Positions 46,789 through 57,635 of a stretch of DNA of 64,000 bases are shown piece by piece (position 1 is the stretch's first letter; every line of letters begins with the position of its first letter). The notes beneath the pieces are model-generated. The model did not search any database. It saw only the letters and a list, made by a program, of their open reading frames with translations, and was not told the DNA's origin. The DNA lies in the NCBI GenBank assembly GCA_001931875.2, contig MSJH02000657.1, forward strand, positions 248,001 through 312,000, written 5' to 3'. Source of the DNA: Byssochlamys sp. IMV 00236. Lineage: Eukaryota; Ascomycota; Eurotiomycetes; Eurotiales; Thermoascaceae. The translations under genes were made by a program, and so were the position numbers.

Positions 46789-47975
46789 ATGCAGGGCTTT
46801 AGTAAGTTTCCCTGAATCCAGGCGAAATCAGCGTATTATTGCACGGATTTTTGAGCTAATACTTTTTCTTTTTCTTTTATTATATAGATATGGGACGCTA
46901 CGTCCCTCCCGACCAAGAAGGTCTAACGACAGGCAACAAACTCGCTGGAAAACATGCCCTTGGAGCACGAGCGCGCCACCTCCGCACGACAGGTGCTCTG
47001 GTCGTGCGATTCGAGATGCCCTTCGCAGTATGGTGCACGCACTGCCAGCCCGAAGCGATCATCGGACAAGGAGTGCGGTTTAACGCGGAGAAGAAAAAAG
47101 TCGGCAACTACTACTCTACTCCGATCTACAGCTTTCGTATGAAACATACGGCTTGTGGAGGGTGGATTGAGATTCGGACGGATCCGAAGAATACCGCGTA
47201 TGTCGTCACGGAGGGTGGGAGGAAGAGGGATACGGGGGAAGGTAAATTTACGGGAGAACCGGGGGAGATTCGGATTCGGTTAGGTGCGGAGGAGGAGGAA
47301 AAGAAGAAGGAAGATTCGTTTGCGAAACTTGAGGGGAAGGTGGAGGATAAGAGGCGGGCGATGACGGAGTCGAGTCGTATTCTGGAACTGCAGAAACGAC
47401 AGGCGAGAGATTGGGAGGATCCGTATGAGAAGTCGAGAAAGTTGCGCAGGACGTTTCGGACAGAGAGGAAAGAGCTTCAGAAGGCGGAGGGGATCAAAGA
47501 GGCTCTGAAGGATAGAATGAGTCTGGGGATAGAGATTGTCGATGAAACGGAGGAAGACAGAATGCGTGCGGGCATGGTGGACTTTGGAGCAATTCCAGAT
47601 CCTTCTCACGCAACTCGGACGAAGCCCATGTTTGCGATTTCCTCCTCGCCTCATGGCCGAAGTTCTAAGTCCTCGGACCATGGGAAGAAAGGGAGGAAAA
47701 CCAAGGCTGCTGATATTGCTACAGAGCGCAAAGCCTTGCTCCGGAGCGAGCTGAGTGGTAATACCCGCGCTGCCCTGGATCCTTTCTTAACCGGAGAGAG
47801 TGTATGGCGGCCAGAGATCAAGAAACGAAAAGCAACAAAACAGACTGGTGGTGGTGGGAATATGGAGGGATCTGCTAAGCCGTCTCCTGATAATGGTCAA
47901 GCGATCTCAGAGACGTCCGCAGAGCGCAGTTCAGACATGCCAGCACTCGTGGATTATGGTTCTGATTCGGATTGA
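46789..47975 (+). CDS. CWC16 family splicing factor (CCDC130-like)
   Basis: Two exons: a 13-nt coding first exon at 46789-46801 and a second at 46888-47975, with an 86 bp intron. The product has 366 residues and starts MQGFNMGRYVPPD. Without the mini-exon the frame would begin at the internal Met. The N-terminal half is the CWC16/Yju2 domain: RARHLRTTGALVVRFEMPFAVWC, Cys-x-x-Cys (CTHC), VRFNAEKKKVGNYYSTPIYSF, then HTACGGWIEIRTDPKN with the second zinc-binding cysteines. The downstream part is charged coiled coil (about 140-210) and a basic, disordered C-terminus. PPD near the start and the length favour CCDC130 over Yju2/CCDC94. The role is association with the catalytic spliceosome in the nucleus. 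Confidence 0.93.
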
Positions 47976-48280
47976 GCAGAGTGGTTTACGGCGTGTTCCG
48001 TTTGTTTTTCTTTCCTTGCATGATACCCCGGATCGGATGGAGTCGGTTCTGCTTTGAGTGCATATGGGATTATGGGCTGAACTGGCATTTTATGCTGCGA
48101 ATGAGTCGTTCATGAAGCGTTCCGTCAGATCAGATACCCTATTTGGATATGCCAACAGTCATCTATGCGGTGTCTACACCAATAGAAGTGGCGTTTCACA
48201 TGGACAGGTCATTTGGGCTATGTACATTATAGAAAATTCATGTAGACATTACTGTTGCCTATATTGTTGAGAAGAATAGA
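47976..48280. other. Short intergenic between convergent genes
   Basis: 305 bp holding the 3' ends of the splicing-factor gene (plus) and rrd1 (minus). No gene. Confidence 0.6.
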
Positions 48281-49769
48281 TCAAGACTTAGCCCACGGAG
48301 CTCTCGTTGGCATAGCACCCGGATCATCACGGGAGTTGGCTGGAGGCTGGTCTCGAGCCCATGGAGCTCGTGTAGGCGCCATCGGTCCGGGTGGCATCCG
48401 GGATGTGTCTGGAAGAATCGGACCTGTGCCAGCGGCCGGAACAGATGCTGGCCCTCTGGAAGCCGCCCAGGGCGCAGCCGTGGCTCCGATCGGTCCTGTA
48501 GATTGCGAAGCCCAAGGCGCCCTGGCGCCGTAATCAGTGGAAGTCCCCGGAGCCTGAGCTAGCGTGCCTTCTGCAGGGCGAGCTTGAGGTCCCGATGTAG
48601 CGTGCACCGTAGATGGAGGAGGGGGAGCATTGGGATCCTTTTCCCAGCTCAAGAGTGAACCGAAGGGGAAGTGCTGTACCACGGGAAATTTGGAAAGAAC
48701 TTCCGCGTTATACATCTTGATCATGCCTTTGTTAATTTTAGCCCATCCCGCCTTGATACCGGAGATATCATATAGCATAGGACTGTGCTCCCAAAATGGT
48801 CCTCTCTTGACATCATATATGAACCCGATGGCAGAAAAATACATGTTAGTCTTTCTCTCTCTCTCGACAACAGCGGCCTTTGCGACTTCAGAAGGATCCG
48901 GGGCATCAGGTAATGATCCTTCCACTGGAGTCTGATCGGTCTCTGTTATGGCAGGGGAAAGCTGCGCTGAACCAAAAATGTAGGGAATAAAGGAATGGTC
49001 ATCCAGACCCCATACACCGTGGGATCCTGCTGGCTCGAGTGTATAAGTCTTTATAATCGTTCGAACAAGTTGAAGGTACCTAGGCAACCGACATGTTAGC
49101 ATAATTCCTGCATGTTGATTTACGAGTAACGTACGGTTCTATCACTCCAAGGACGATGCCTCTTTCCTCGACTCCCTGGCTTGCTTTGGGGAACCCGTTG
49201 AGCTTCCATATACAGGCCAAGAAAGCCAGGAAGCTCAATTCATGTCCACTTCCATAGTCAAGTCTTTGCGGGCTTCCGAAACTTCCCAGGAAGTAAGGTA
49301 TCAACTCCACTTTAGCTGATGGAGAGTCGGGTTCAGTGTTTTCTGGCCGCAGTACTTCCGGCCATAAGCACTCGTCCAGAAGATCCGAAGCTCGACTCTC
49401 CACGACCTGATACCATTTCCTAAAACTGATATTTCCGAACCGTCTGGGTCCTTTGTCCGGAGGAGTCTCCTGGAGGATTCCCTCGAGCTTTTCCAAAAGT
49501 AACTGCAGCCGTCGGACGGGTTCTGAGAACTCCACTGCGTCTGAATTGAGTGGCCACGTCTGTACCGTGCCATCGGGCAGTTTCGAAGGAAACATCGATC
49601 TATTCAATTGCAAAAGGAACGTCATCGTGTCAGTGTAAGCTTTGGTGGTTAGGAATGTCGAGACGTCCTGGCCTTCGTGGATCTTTTTGCTGGGCTCCAC
49701 GAAGGAATGTCTCTGAGAGGTTTGCAGGGTCTCAAGGACCCTAACAGAGGCTGCTCCATCGAGAGCCAT
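48281..49769 (-). CDS. rrd1: PP2A phosphatase activator Rrd1 (PTPA)
   Basis: Two exons, 49769-49135 and 49079-48281, with a 55 bp intron that joins VIEP to YLQLVRT. The product has 477 residues. I prefer the ATG at 49769 (ACAATGG); an in-frame ATG at 49823 would add 18 residues. Family signatures: [49 protein letters not shown] and [25 protein letters not shown] proteins are peptidyl-prolyl isomerases that activate PP2A-type phosphatases, in cytosol and nucleus. The last 110 residues are Pro/Ala/Gly-rich with APWA repeated four times (APWAS, APWAA, APWAR, APWAK), a disordered tail I associate with the Rrd1 branch rather than Rrd2. The gene diverges from the Myb gene with 308 bp between starts. 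Confidence 0.93.
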
Positions 49770-50077
49770 TGTAAATAAACTACCAACCGGCTGCAAGATG
49801 GTAGTGAGCTGCGATGCTTTCAAGTCGTCGAGTTCATGAACAATGGACTATCGAGGTGGGGTGATGGCGGGGAGTGCTTAAACTGGCGGGAGAGCTTGTC
49901 GCGCTTCTCCACCATAGCTCGACTTTCTCTTTGCTCCGAAACACCGCGCGACCCCTGAGGCTGTCCGACTTCTCGCTTACTGCGTACTAGTTACCTAGTT
50001 ATGCGATGCAAGCCGCGCCTGGCTTCATTGACACGGTGCCCTCTGTGCACGCCGGGCTTTGATGTCCCTGGGTGGTC
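49770..50077. promoter_or_regulatory. Bidirectional promoter, rrd1 / Myb gene
   Basis: 308 bp between the divergent ATGs at 49769 (minus) and 50078 (plus). No other feature recognised. Confidence 0.55.
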
Positions 50078-51748
50078 ATGGCAGGTTCCAGCCACCAATC
50101 CTATCGACGAAGAAAACGGGATACCACAGGCCGTACGGTAGACCTGCTGAACGGTCTCACTGCAGGCGATACACCCCCACCATCGTCTCCTCGCAGTATT
50201 CTTGAAACGCCGCAATCGACGGATGCCAGACAGGCTAGCCCAGGGGAGGATCGTCATGGCGCTAAACCCGGAGCTTCTAGCAATGAGTCTGCTGAAGATG
50301 GAGATGCTGAGTCCAGCCATGGATCGGACGCAAGTGATTCTGACGATCTCCCATCGATATCGAAGATATTTGAACAGAGAGAAAGTGAGTCTGAGGGAGC
50401 CCTGACCGCCAACGATCACGAAACGTCGAGCAGCGATTCACCCGCCTATGTCGAATTGCTCCCACCTTCTTATGTCAGCGACGAGGAGGAAGAGAGAGAA
50501 GAGGAGAAACAGCAAGGGAAATTACAGCCATTAGTGGAGGTTGCAGTACCAATCTTGTCAAGCCCCTTCGCATCGTCACCTAGCGCAGATTCGCAATCTT
50601 CCGAACAAATGGACACGGAGATGAGAAATGCAGATGAACAGTCACGAGAAGATTCAAGTGCCGAATTGGATGGGGACGCCGCCGAATCGGCCAGTGGCAG
50701 TTCTGATAATGGATTGGAAAGGTCGGCATCGACTCCAGAGGACACCCCAGATCCCTTATTCCTTGAGGCTTCACAATTTCTGAACTTAGAGGACAGCTGG
50801 TCGATCCTAGTCCAGCGAGCACCCCAACTCGGTGACTTCGCAGAAGACAGAGATGCCAGCCGCTTTGAGAACATCAACGGACTTTTGGAAGAATTGCTTC
50901 AGTTATACCCTGATCCTGCGAATGTACATTTCAACGGCCATCAGGTTCCATCTGATGCGGCTCACAATCTGATCCAAGCGATTTTTGATGAGGCGATGGG
51001 ATTCCTGAACAAAGCCTGCAGAGATGCGAAGAAACTGGACGCTCAAGGCTCCAGGGCTAGAAGAAAGTACCTCTCTGCGACAGATCTAGTGGATGCATTT
51101 GAAGCCCATGTGATCCCAGCGCTCACTTTAGCTACTTGTATGAGCTTACGAGCCCACTACGTTGATGGCAAGCTCCGTGGATTTGGAGACCTTATGCACG
51201 CATTGAAAGTTCTGTATAGACTCTGTGAAAGGATTTCCAACTTGCGTACGGAAGGCTGTCTTGATTGCTCAGCGCGTAGCAGATTTCTTCTCCGCCCTGT
51301 TAAGAGAATTCTTACAGGCCTCGAATATGAATCATCCGGGCGACCGCCGCGCGCAGCTCCTCCGCCTAAGAGGCGACGCTCGAATACTCCGGAATTGATA
51401 GAATTGGACAGTGATGGGTCCATCAGCCCCGTTCGAGGCTCTCAAGCAAGATGGACTCATCAGGAGGGCGAAGCTCTCCTCGACGGGCTCAAACTCTATC
51501 AAGGTATGTTTAGACCATATTTCCGGAGAACAAAGGACAACGAAAGTAATATTCATTGGGTGCTACCTGAAGGTCCGGATCGTTATCGTCAGATCATCAA
51601 GCATTATGGACACAGACTGAAAGGGCGGACGGTAGCAGACCTACAGGCGAAGGCTCGAGAGATCTGTGACAATTACAGACCGGGGATCCAGGAACAGCTA
51701 CGGAGTCACCGGGGCCGGCAACAGTGGGCATGGCTGCTGAGTGTCTAG
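50078..51748 (+). CDS. Myb/telobox-type DNA-binding protein
   Basis: I model two exons, 50078-51503 and 51573-51748, 533 residues. The 69-bp intron (GTATGT donor, CTGAAG acceptor) has no stop and preserves the frame, so an unspliced reading of 556 residues is also open. Removing it turns a broken helix into a compact Myb repeat at about 458-506: RWTHQEGEALLDGLKLYQ-GPDRYRQIIKHYG, then LKGRTVADLQAKAREI, resembling telobox Myb domains of telomere or rDNA factors (VDLKDKxR). The N-terminal 230 residues are acidic, Ser-rich and disordered. A helical domain at about 232-415 is unassigned; it could be a dimerisation domain like that of TRF/Taz1/Tbf1 proteins, but I cannot show this. Probably a nuclear chromatin-binding protein. 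Confidence 0.82.
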   Translation: MAGSSHQSYRRRKRDTTGRTVDLLNGLTAGDTPPPSSPRSILETPQSTDARQASPGEDRHGAKPGASSNESAEDGDAESSHGSDASDSDDLPSISKIFEQRESESEGALTANDHETSSSDSPAYVELLPPSYVSDEEEEREEEKQQGKLQPLVEVAVPILSSPFASSPSADSQSSEQMDTEMRNADEQSREDSSAELDGDAAESASGSSDNGLERSASTPEDTPDPLFLEASQFLNLEDSWSILVQRAPQLGDFAEDRDASRFENINGLLEELLQLYPDPANVHFNGHQVPSDAAHNLIQAIFDEAMGFLNKACRDAKKLDAQGSRARRKYLSATDLVDAFEAHVIPALTLATCMSLRAHYVDGKLRGFGDLMHALKVLYRLCERISNLRTEGCLDCSARSRFLLRPVKRILTGLEYESSGRPPRAAPPPKRRRSNTPELIELDSDGSISPVRGSQARWTHQEGEALLDGLKLYQGMFRPYFRRTKDNESNIHWVLPEGPDRYRQIIKHYGHRLKGRTVADLQAKAREICDNYRPGIQEQLRSHRGRQQWAWLLSV

Positions 51749-52089
51749 ATAGGTACATGAGATATTTGAAGCGTTGGTATTTAGGCAGGATGTATGGAGT
51801 AATCCTTGGGCTCAAATGGGTTTTTTTTATTTATATGCAGTTTAGGGCATGGTTTCATAGAATCGCATCATTACCGATCAATTATATTTATCCGTGGTAA
51901 AATTGAATTTCTCGCTCGACATGCTGCAGGAACGTAAAAACATACGAAGTCAAAGCCTTCTGACACTTCGCAATAAAAGATTATACTTAGTGACCTGATA
52001 GATAATATAATAAAAATAATAGTAGTAGTAGTAATCGTACTAACAGTAAGATAGAATTGACAAACAAAAAAAAAAAGAGCAAAAAGTTA
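51749..52089. other. Intergenic, AT-rich
   Basis: 3' flank of the Myb gene and 3' flank of the tRNA-Leu gene; includes a TAG/TAA trinucleotide patch near 52019-52033 and a poly-A tract before the tRNA terminator side. No gene. Confidence 0.55.
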
Positions 52090-52198
52090 TGACAAGGGTG
52101 GGATTCGAACCCACGCCTCTTGCGAGAAATGAAACCCCTTGTTCAGGGAAGCTTCTGAAGCTTGAGTCATTCGCCTTAGACCACTCGGCCACCTTGCC
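52090..52198 (-). tRNA. tRNA-Leu (anticodon CAA) with a 27-nt intron
   Basis: The 109-nt gene folds with acceptor stem GGCAAGG/CCTTGTC, discriminator A, class II variable arm (CTC-GCAA-GAG) and T-arm GTGGG-TTCGAAT-CCCAC. The anticodon stem is AATGA/TCATT and the loop contains CAA. A 27-nt intron lies one base after the anticodon, the canonical site, leaving an 82-nt mature tRNA. It reads UUG codons. An intron in tRNA-Leu(CAA) is widespread in fungi. Confidence 0.96.
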
Positions 52199-53914
52199 AT
52201 TTCATATTATTCATCGATCTGACCATGACTGATATTGGATTTTCCCTCATGATATCAAGACCGTCATCACGGCGTGAAGCATGACTCGGGAATTATAGGA
52301 TGCAAATAACGACATATCTGCCGTGTGCATATCGTTCTTGGGCGATAGAAAAGAGAAATTATCGAGACAACTATTCTATCGTGTGTAAAATGTGCGATTA
52401 TACCATAGTTATAACCTTGAAAGTTGAGAGTATGCGCTTGACAACAAAAACTGAATATATTATTGGTCAGTTATGTTGATGGCCCCTGATTATCTAATAT
52501 AGCCTCGCCTGTCCCATTTGTGGACTAGCGTGAGCCCAATGTTTTGGTCGTCCGATTGTCATAATAATAAGAATAAAAGAATAACAACATGATTCTTCGT
52601 TCTCCGTAAAGACACAGCAAGTAACTCAGAAGTACTGTATTCGAATGCTACATACTCACCCCCCCCATGTCGGGCATCTGCAGAAGTGATGAGGGGTTGG
52701 AATGGAGGGGGAAGGGGACTAGAGACGACGCGCCTCCAATAATGATCTGCTGAGATGCCACGTCGGCAGTATCAGAGTATTTATTCTCTGTCCTGTATCG
52801 CTGGAAGTATCTGACGATCTCGTATATCTCAGCCATTGTATGTACATACATAGGTATATATGGCCTTCTCCTCCAGGAGTACTGTCACCGGGACACGAGT
52901 ATCAAGTCGTGATAGACGTTAACGAGCTTCATCCGAACCTCTCGATCCTTGTAAGCACCCTGAACTCCTGGGCTCCACCGTTCTGAACGTTGGCCTCATC
53001 TGCAATCTCCATCGCAGTTCTTCTGGAGCCACGCGGGCGACCGGCGTGCTCGACGGACTGTTTTGGCGTCGCCGCGATCGTCCCGAGGCGCGCGCTGGTT
53101 GGCCTCGAACAGAGAAACACAACGTTCGTTGGATCGTCGCATCTCCGCCTGTTGTCCGAGCTCCTTGCTCACCTTCTCCTTCCACCCCCTCCTCTTTTTT
53201 CTTTGCTGCGTGTTCCCCTGCCGGGTGTTTCGTCCATCGTCATCGCTGCTTTCTGTTTGTTCTCATCAACGATTCCGATCTCATCGATCGAGCCCCGGGC
53301 GACAACGTGGACCCTTGATCTCTCCCGCTTGTGTCCTGTCCGTGCGAATTGCAAACACGGGGCTGAACCGGCTTCTCTTTTTCTCGAACGGCCCAATCTC
53401 CGGACGTTGGACGGGCTCGGAGGCTCTGGAGCTTGGGTGACAAGTGAGCTGGCAAGTCTGGTGAGTTCTGGCTGCAACCTCCGCAATGACGATGGAAACA
53501 CTGCAGGACAAGGCAGCGACTCCCATCGTGCTGCAACGCCCGTCAAGAAGCGACGGCCCAAAGGTAGTTGCCTCAGGGGCCTGTCGTCCTCGTTGGATTC
53601 TTCCAGCAGAGGATGTCAGCTTGTCGGAGCTTTCAGGCTGCCCGCATCGAGGAGTGTTCAGCTGACTGCGGGCAATGTTTATATACTATGCCGCAGTAGT
53701 TACCAGCAGCTGATTGTCCTTGACCATCGTCGATACTACTGTTGCTTCAATAGTCTATTATATTTCGTTACGGCCAAGTAGCTAATATCAAGTCTTGGCC
53801 AGAATACCGCTTTTGCTTCCCCAGTCTCTTCTCACCCCGGTGCCTGCTTCCTCAGGCAGTTGATATCCCGCATACACCAGTAGAGCAATTAATTCTCTGC
53901 TCTTCTTGGACACC
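52199..53914. other. Intergenic 1.7 kb, likely long 5' leader on the right
   Basis: No supported gene. From about 52990 to 53781 one plus-strand frame is open (about 263 codons), but it starts at TTG and its GC-rich overlapping frames look like leader or promoter of the coiled-coil gene. Pyrimidine-rich segments around 53150-53240 fit a fungal core promoter. Confidence 0.5.
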
Positions 53915-56900
53915 ATGGCCTCTACGGAAGAACCGGTTGTGCCGACTGAGGCTCCTTCGGACCCCGTCCCTGCTATGGAGCCGGTTTCTGAGGATGCTCC
54001 TCCAGCGACCCCAGTTGAGTCGACCGTTTTCTCAGGTGAGGAATCGAAGTCCAGCCCGGAGGCTGGGAAGGAAAAGCTCGGTGATTCGCCTGCGAAGCAG
54101 AGTCCCACCACCGCGACTAAGAGACCGACTTCTGGGACGACTACCACCAAGCGCCCCGTAGGGTCTACAACCACGAAGTCATCGCCGACGACCAAGACAA
54201 CCAATGGCACCACGCTCAGCAAACCACCCACTCGTCCTACTACAACGTCAACCGTCCGCAGAGCTCCCTCGACTGTCTCCACCACTGCATCACATAGGTC
54301 TCGAGCGTCGGTGAGCAGCTCAGCCGATGAGAAGACCAGGTATGTGGCCAGTTCTGGCGACGAGAAAAAAGGTATCTCTGGCGCTGCTAAGAGGATGTCT
54401 CTGGTTGGCACGGCGTCATCCAGGGCCCCTGCGAAGCCGACTACGTCCATGGCGGATCGCAGATCGAGTGTGGCCGCTCCCAGCGCGGAGAAGAAGACAC
54501 TGTCTTCTCGGCCCAGTAGCATCAGCTCGAAGCCAATAACGAAGCCGACCACAACCACCACTCGTCCCGGCAGCACCACTGCGACTTCAAGGACACCGAC
54601 GACTACGAAACCAACGTCAAGTACCGCCAGAACATCGACGACCGCTGATCCCAAGAAGAGACTCAGCACCGTGAGTGCATCTACGCTCAACAAGGCTGCC
54701 CCAGATGCAGCACAAGCTGAAAAGCTCCGGTCGTTACAGGCGAAGCTGGAGGAAAGTGAAGCTACCATTGCCAGTCTCAAGGCAGAGCTCGAGGTCGCAA
54801 CCGAGAAGATAGCGACCTTCTCGAAGTCGGCTGAGGAGGGTGCACCTCAGGGAGAATCTTCAACAGATGAACTTGCGGCCGAGCACGCTGCTAAGATGGA
54901 GAAGTTGGCCGCTGACCATGCTGAAGAGCTGCGTGCCCTGCAGTCGAAGCTGGAAGAGGCGGAAACGAAACACAAAGAACTGGAAGAGAAGTCACTGCAA
55001 GACCTCGATGATGCGAAGAAGCTAGCTGGAGAACAGGGTGACTCCAAGACTGCCGAACTACTGGAGGAGCTGAAGACTTCCCACAAGGAGCAGCTTGAGA
55101 AGCTGGAAAAAGAATTGGCGGAGCAGAGGACCGCCGCGGCAGAAGCTGCGGAGCAGGTTGCGCGCCTCACGGAGGAACTGACTGTTCTGAAGATTGATTC
55201 CGAAAATGCAACGAAGAGTGCCCAGGAACACGAGGAAAGCGCTCTAGAGAGTCTGCAACGAGAGCTGAAGGGCCGTGATCAAGTCATCGATAACCTGGAA
55301 ACCGAAAACAAGAAGTTGGCAGAGTCTAAGGCTCAGGAACTCGAGGAAGCTAGGTCTTCTGCCTCTGCTCTCGAGGAAAAGATCACCGCCCTGGAAGCCA
55401 AACTGGCCGAGGCGGAGGCGACCACCCAGCAAGGCTCGGACGAGACAAGCAAGCAGCTGGCGGAGAAGGAGACTGAGCTGACAAGCTTGCGTGAGACAGT
55501 CGACAAGCTCCAGGATGAGATCAAGAAGATCCACGAGGAGAAGTCTGACGAACTCCGTGAGAAGACGAGAGACCTCGAGCTCGCTCATGAAAAGGCTATC
55601 GCTGACCTTAAGGCGGAACACGAGAGCTCCAACACTGCTTTGGCAGCTACCCACGAGCAGCAGTTGCAGGAGCTTCGCGATGCTCTTAGCGGATCAACAG
55701 AATCTTCTAAGAAGGAAGCTGACGAAGCTCTCGAGGCTATCAAGGCCACTCACGCTGCGGATGTCCAGGCTTTGGAGGAGAAGCTCACTGCTGCGGAGCA
55801 GGCCTTGGCGGATGCGAAGCAGGCACTCGAGGACAGCAACCAGTCCGTTCAGACCGCTGCTGATCAGGAAATCAATGACCTCAAGGAGAAGATCGGTTCT
55901 CTGGAGAATCTACTTAGCGCGGAACAAACCAACATCAAGGCCCTCCAGGCAGATCTACTGAACAGACAGGAACAGGTCGGTGAGCTTCAGAAGGGACTGG
56001 AGGCACTGGATACGGATACGAAGGGCAAGGACCAGGAACACGAAGCCGCAATGGAAAAGTTGCGGGAAGATGCCGCCGCCATTGCCAAGTCGCTCGAAGA
56101 GCAGTTGCAGGAAGCCAACGCTACTGTGGAGAAGCACGTACAGGCTCTTGAGACTGTGAAGGCTGAACATGCCGCCGAGCTCGAGAAACTGAAGACCGAG
56201 CTTTCGGGATCCCACGAGACTGCCTTGAAGGAGCTCCAGGCTAAGCATGATGAAATGCTCTCTGCGCAAAGTGACCTTGAATCGGGACATGCCCAGCAGG
56301 TTGAGACTCTGCAGGCCGAACTGAAGGCTGCCCAGGAGGGTCACGCCGCGGAGATTGCTTCGTTGACTGAGTCGCATGAGAAGGCCATTGCAGACTTGAA
56401 GCAGGAGCTGGAGACGCAGAGCTCGAAGGCTGCACAGCTCGATGCTGACCACAGTAAGGTGATCGAAGAGCTCCTTGGCACACAGGAGGAGAAATTCTCC
56501 AATTTGAGGAATGAACTCGAGACATCGCACAATGACAAGCTGGCTGCTCTTCAGCAGTCCCACGATGCGACTGTCGCAGAACTGAACGAGCAACTTACCC
56601 AGGCTAAGACTGCAGCGGCAGACACTTCCGTGGTTGATGAACTGAAGAAGCAAATTACGGATCTCGAGGAAAAGCTCGTCAATGCCGAAAAGGCCGCAGC
56701 AGCTGCGGAGGATGTCTCCACGAAGCATATCACCGAGATCAGCGATCTTCAGAAGGAAAAGAGCGATCTCGAGGAGAAATACCAGGCAGCCACTTCACAA
56801 CTCGAAGACCTTCAGAAGGTTGTTGCCGACCAGCAAGCGGCCAAATCGGAACTAGCGGTTGTTTCAAAGCAGTTGGCCGAGGTTCAGGAAGAGCTTAGCC

Positions 56901-57635
56901 AGCTCAAGGCAGCGAACGAGAAGACGATTGCTGAGTTGGAAGAGGCCAAGTCCCAAAACCGCGAAATGGCCGACAAGGTCTCTGAGGGCGAGAAGCACCT
57001 CAATGACCAAATTGATAAGAACATGTCATTGCTCGAGCAGTTGGGAGAGGTCGACTCCGCCATCTCTAATAGTCGGAAGCGTGTGCGTGAGCTCGAGGCG
57101 GAGCTTGCGGCCCTCAAGAAGGACGATGTGAAGTCCAACGGTCTCGAGGCTAGTCGATGGGCAGCTCCCAGCGACGCGAATGGGGAAGACGCTGGTCCAG
57201 CCACAACGGAAGGTGAGGACCTTGGTTCTTCTATTGAAGGAACGGTGGGCTAGCCCCATTTTATGTCATCGTATCCTTTTCCTATGTCAAGCCTTGCCCA
57301 TAGAGACCTATACCCATCTTCGTACTATTGATAACTTCCTCTTTCGAACGTTTTACTGATTGATGTCATCAGATGGCGAGCATTCAGGAGCAGCTTAAAC
57401 AGATCCAATCCGCCAATGAAGACTGGTGTGACGAGCATAGACAGTAAGCATACACTCCTATTGACCGTTCGTAAATCACTAACCTTATTGTAGGATTGTC
57501 AATGATCTCGCCCAAGTCTCTGAAAAGACTTCATCGGAGACGGGGCAGCGCTCTCCCAACCCTGAATCTGGCAGTCTTGGTTCTCTTGGAGGACACGACC
57601 CTGCTGGCACTCCTCAGGAAGAGATCGCATCGTAA
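53915..57635 (+). CDS. Large coiled-coil protein with basic Ser/Thr/Pro head
   Basis: The main exon runs from the ATG at 53915 (CACCATGG). It reads open to a TAG at 57251-57253, giving 1112 residues. I prefer a spliced end: a weak GTGGGC donor after 57244, an acceptor at 57372 with a CTGAT branch, then exons 57373-57443 and 57494-57635 with a clean GTAAGC/TTGTAG intron between them. That gives 1180 residues ending GTPQEEIAS. Residues 1-255 are rich in Ser, Thr, Pro, Lys and Arg and lack a fold, as in microtubule- or membrane-associated linkers. From about 260 to 1085 there is nearly continuous heptad coiled coil, with internal repeats such as KLEEAETKHKELEEK and HEKAIADLK. The added C-terminus (SIQEQLKQIQSANEDW) continues the coil. 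No motor, kinase or membrane domain. Similar mould proteins are often called M-protein-repeat proteins; the function is unknown, and a structural role at the cytoskeleton or Golgi is only a guess. Confidence 0.85.

Noticed and set aside
52990..53781. 263-codon plus-strand frame
   Set aside because: No ATG start, several overlapping open frames in GC-rich DNA; more likely leader sequence of the coiled-coil gene.
53788..54780. 330-codon minus-strand frame
   Set aside because: Antisense shadow of the Ser/Thr/Pro-rich head of the coiled-coil gene; its Val/Asp-rich composition is a by-product of that codon use.
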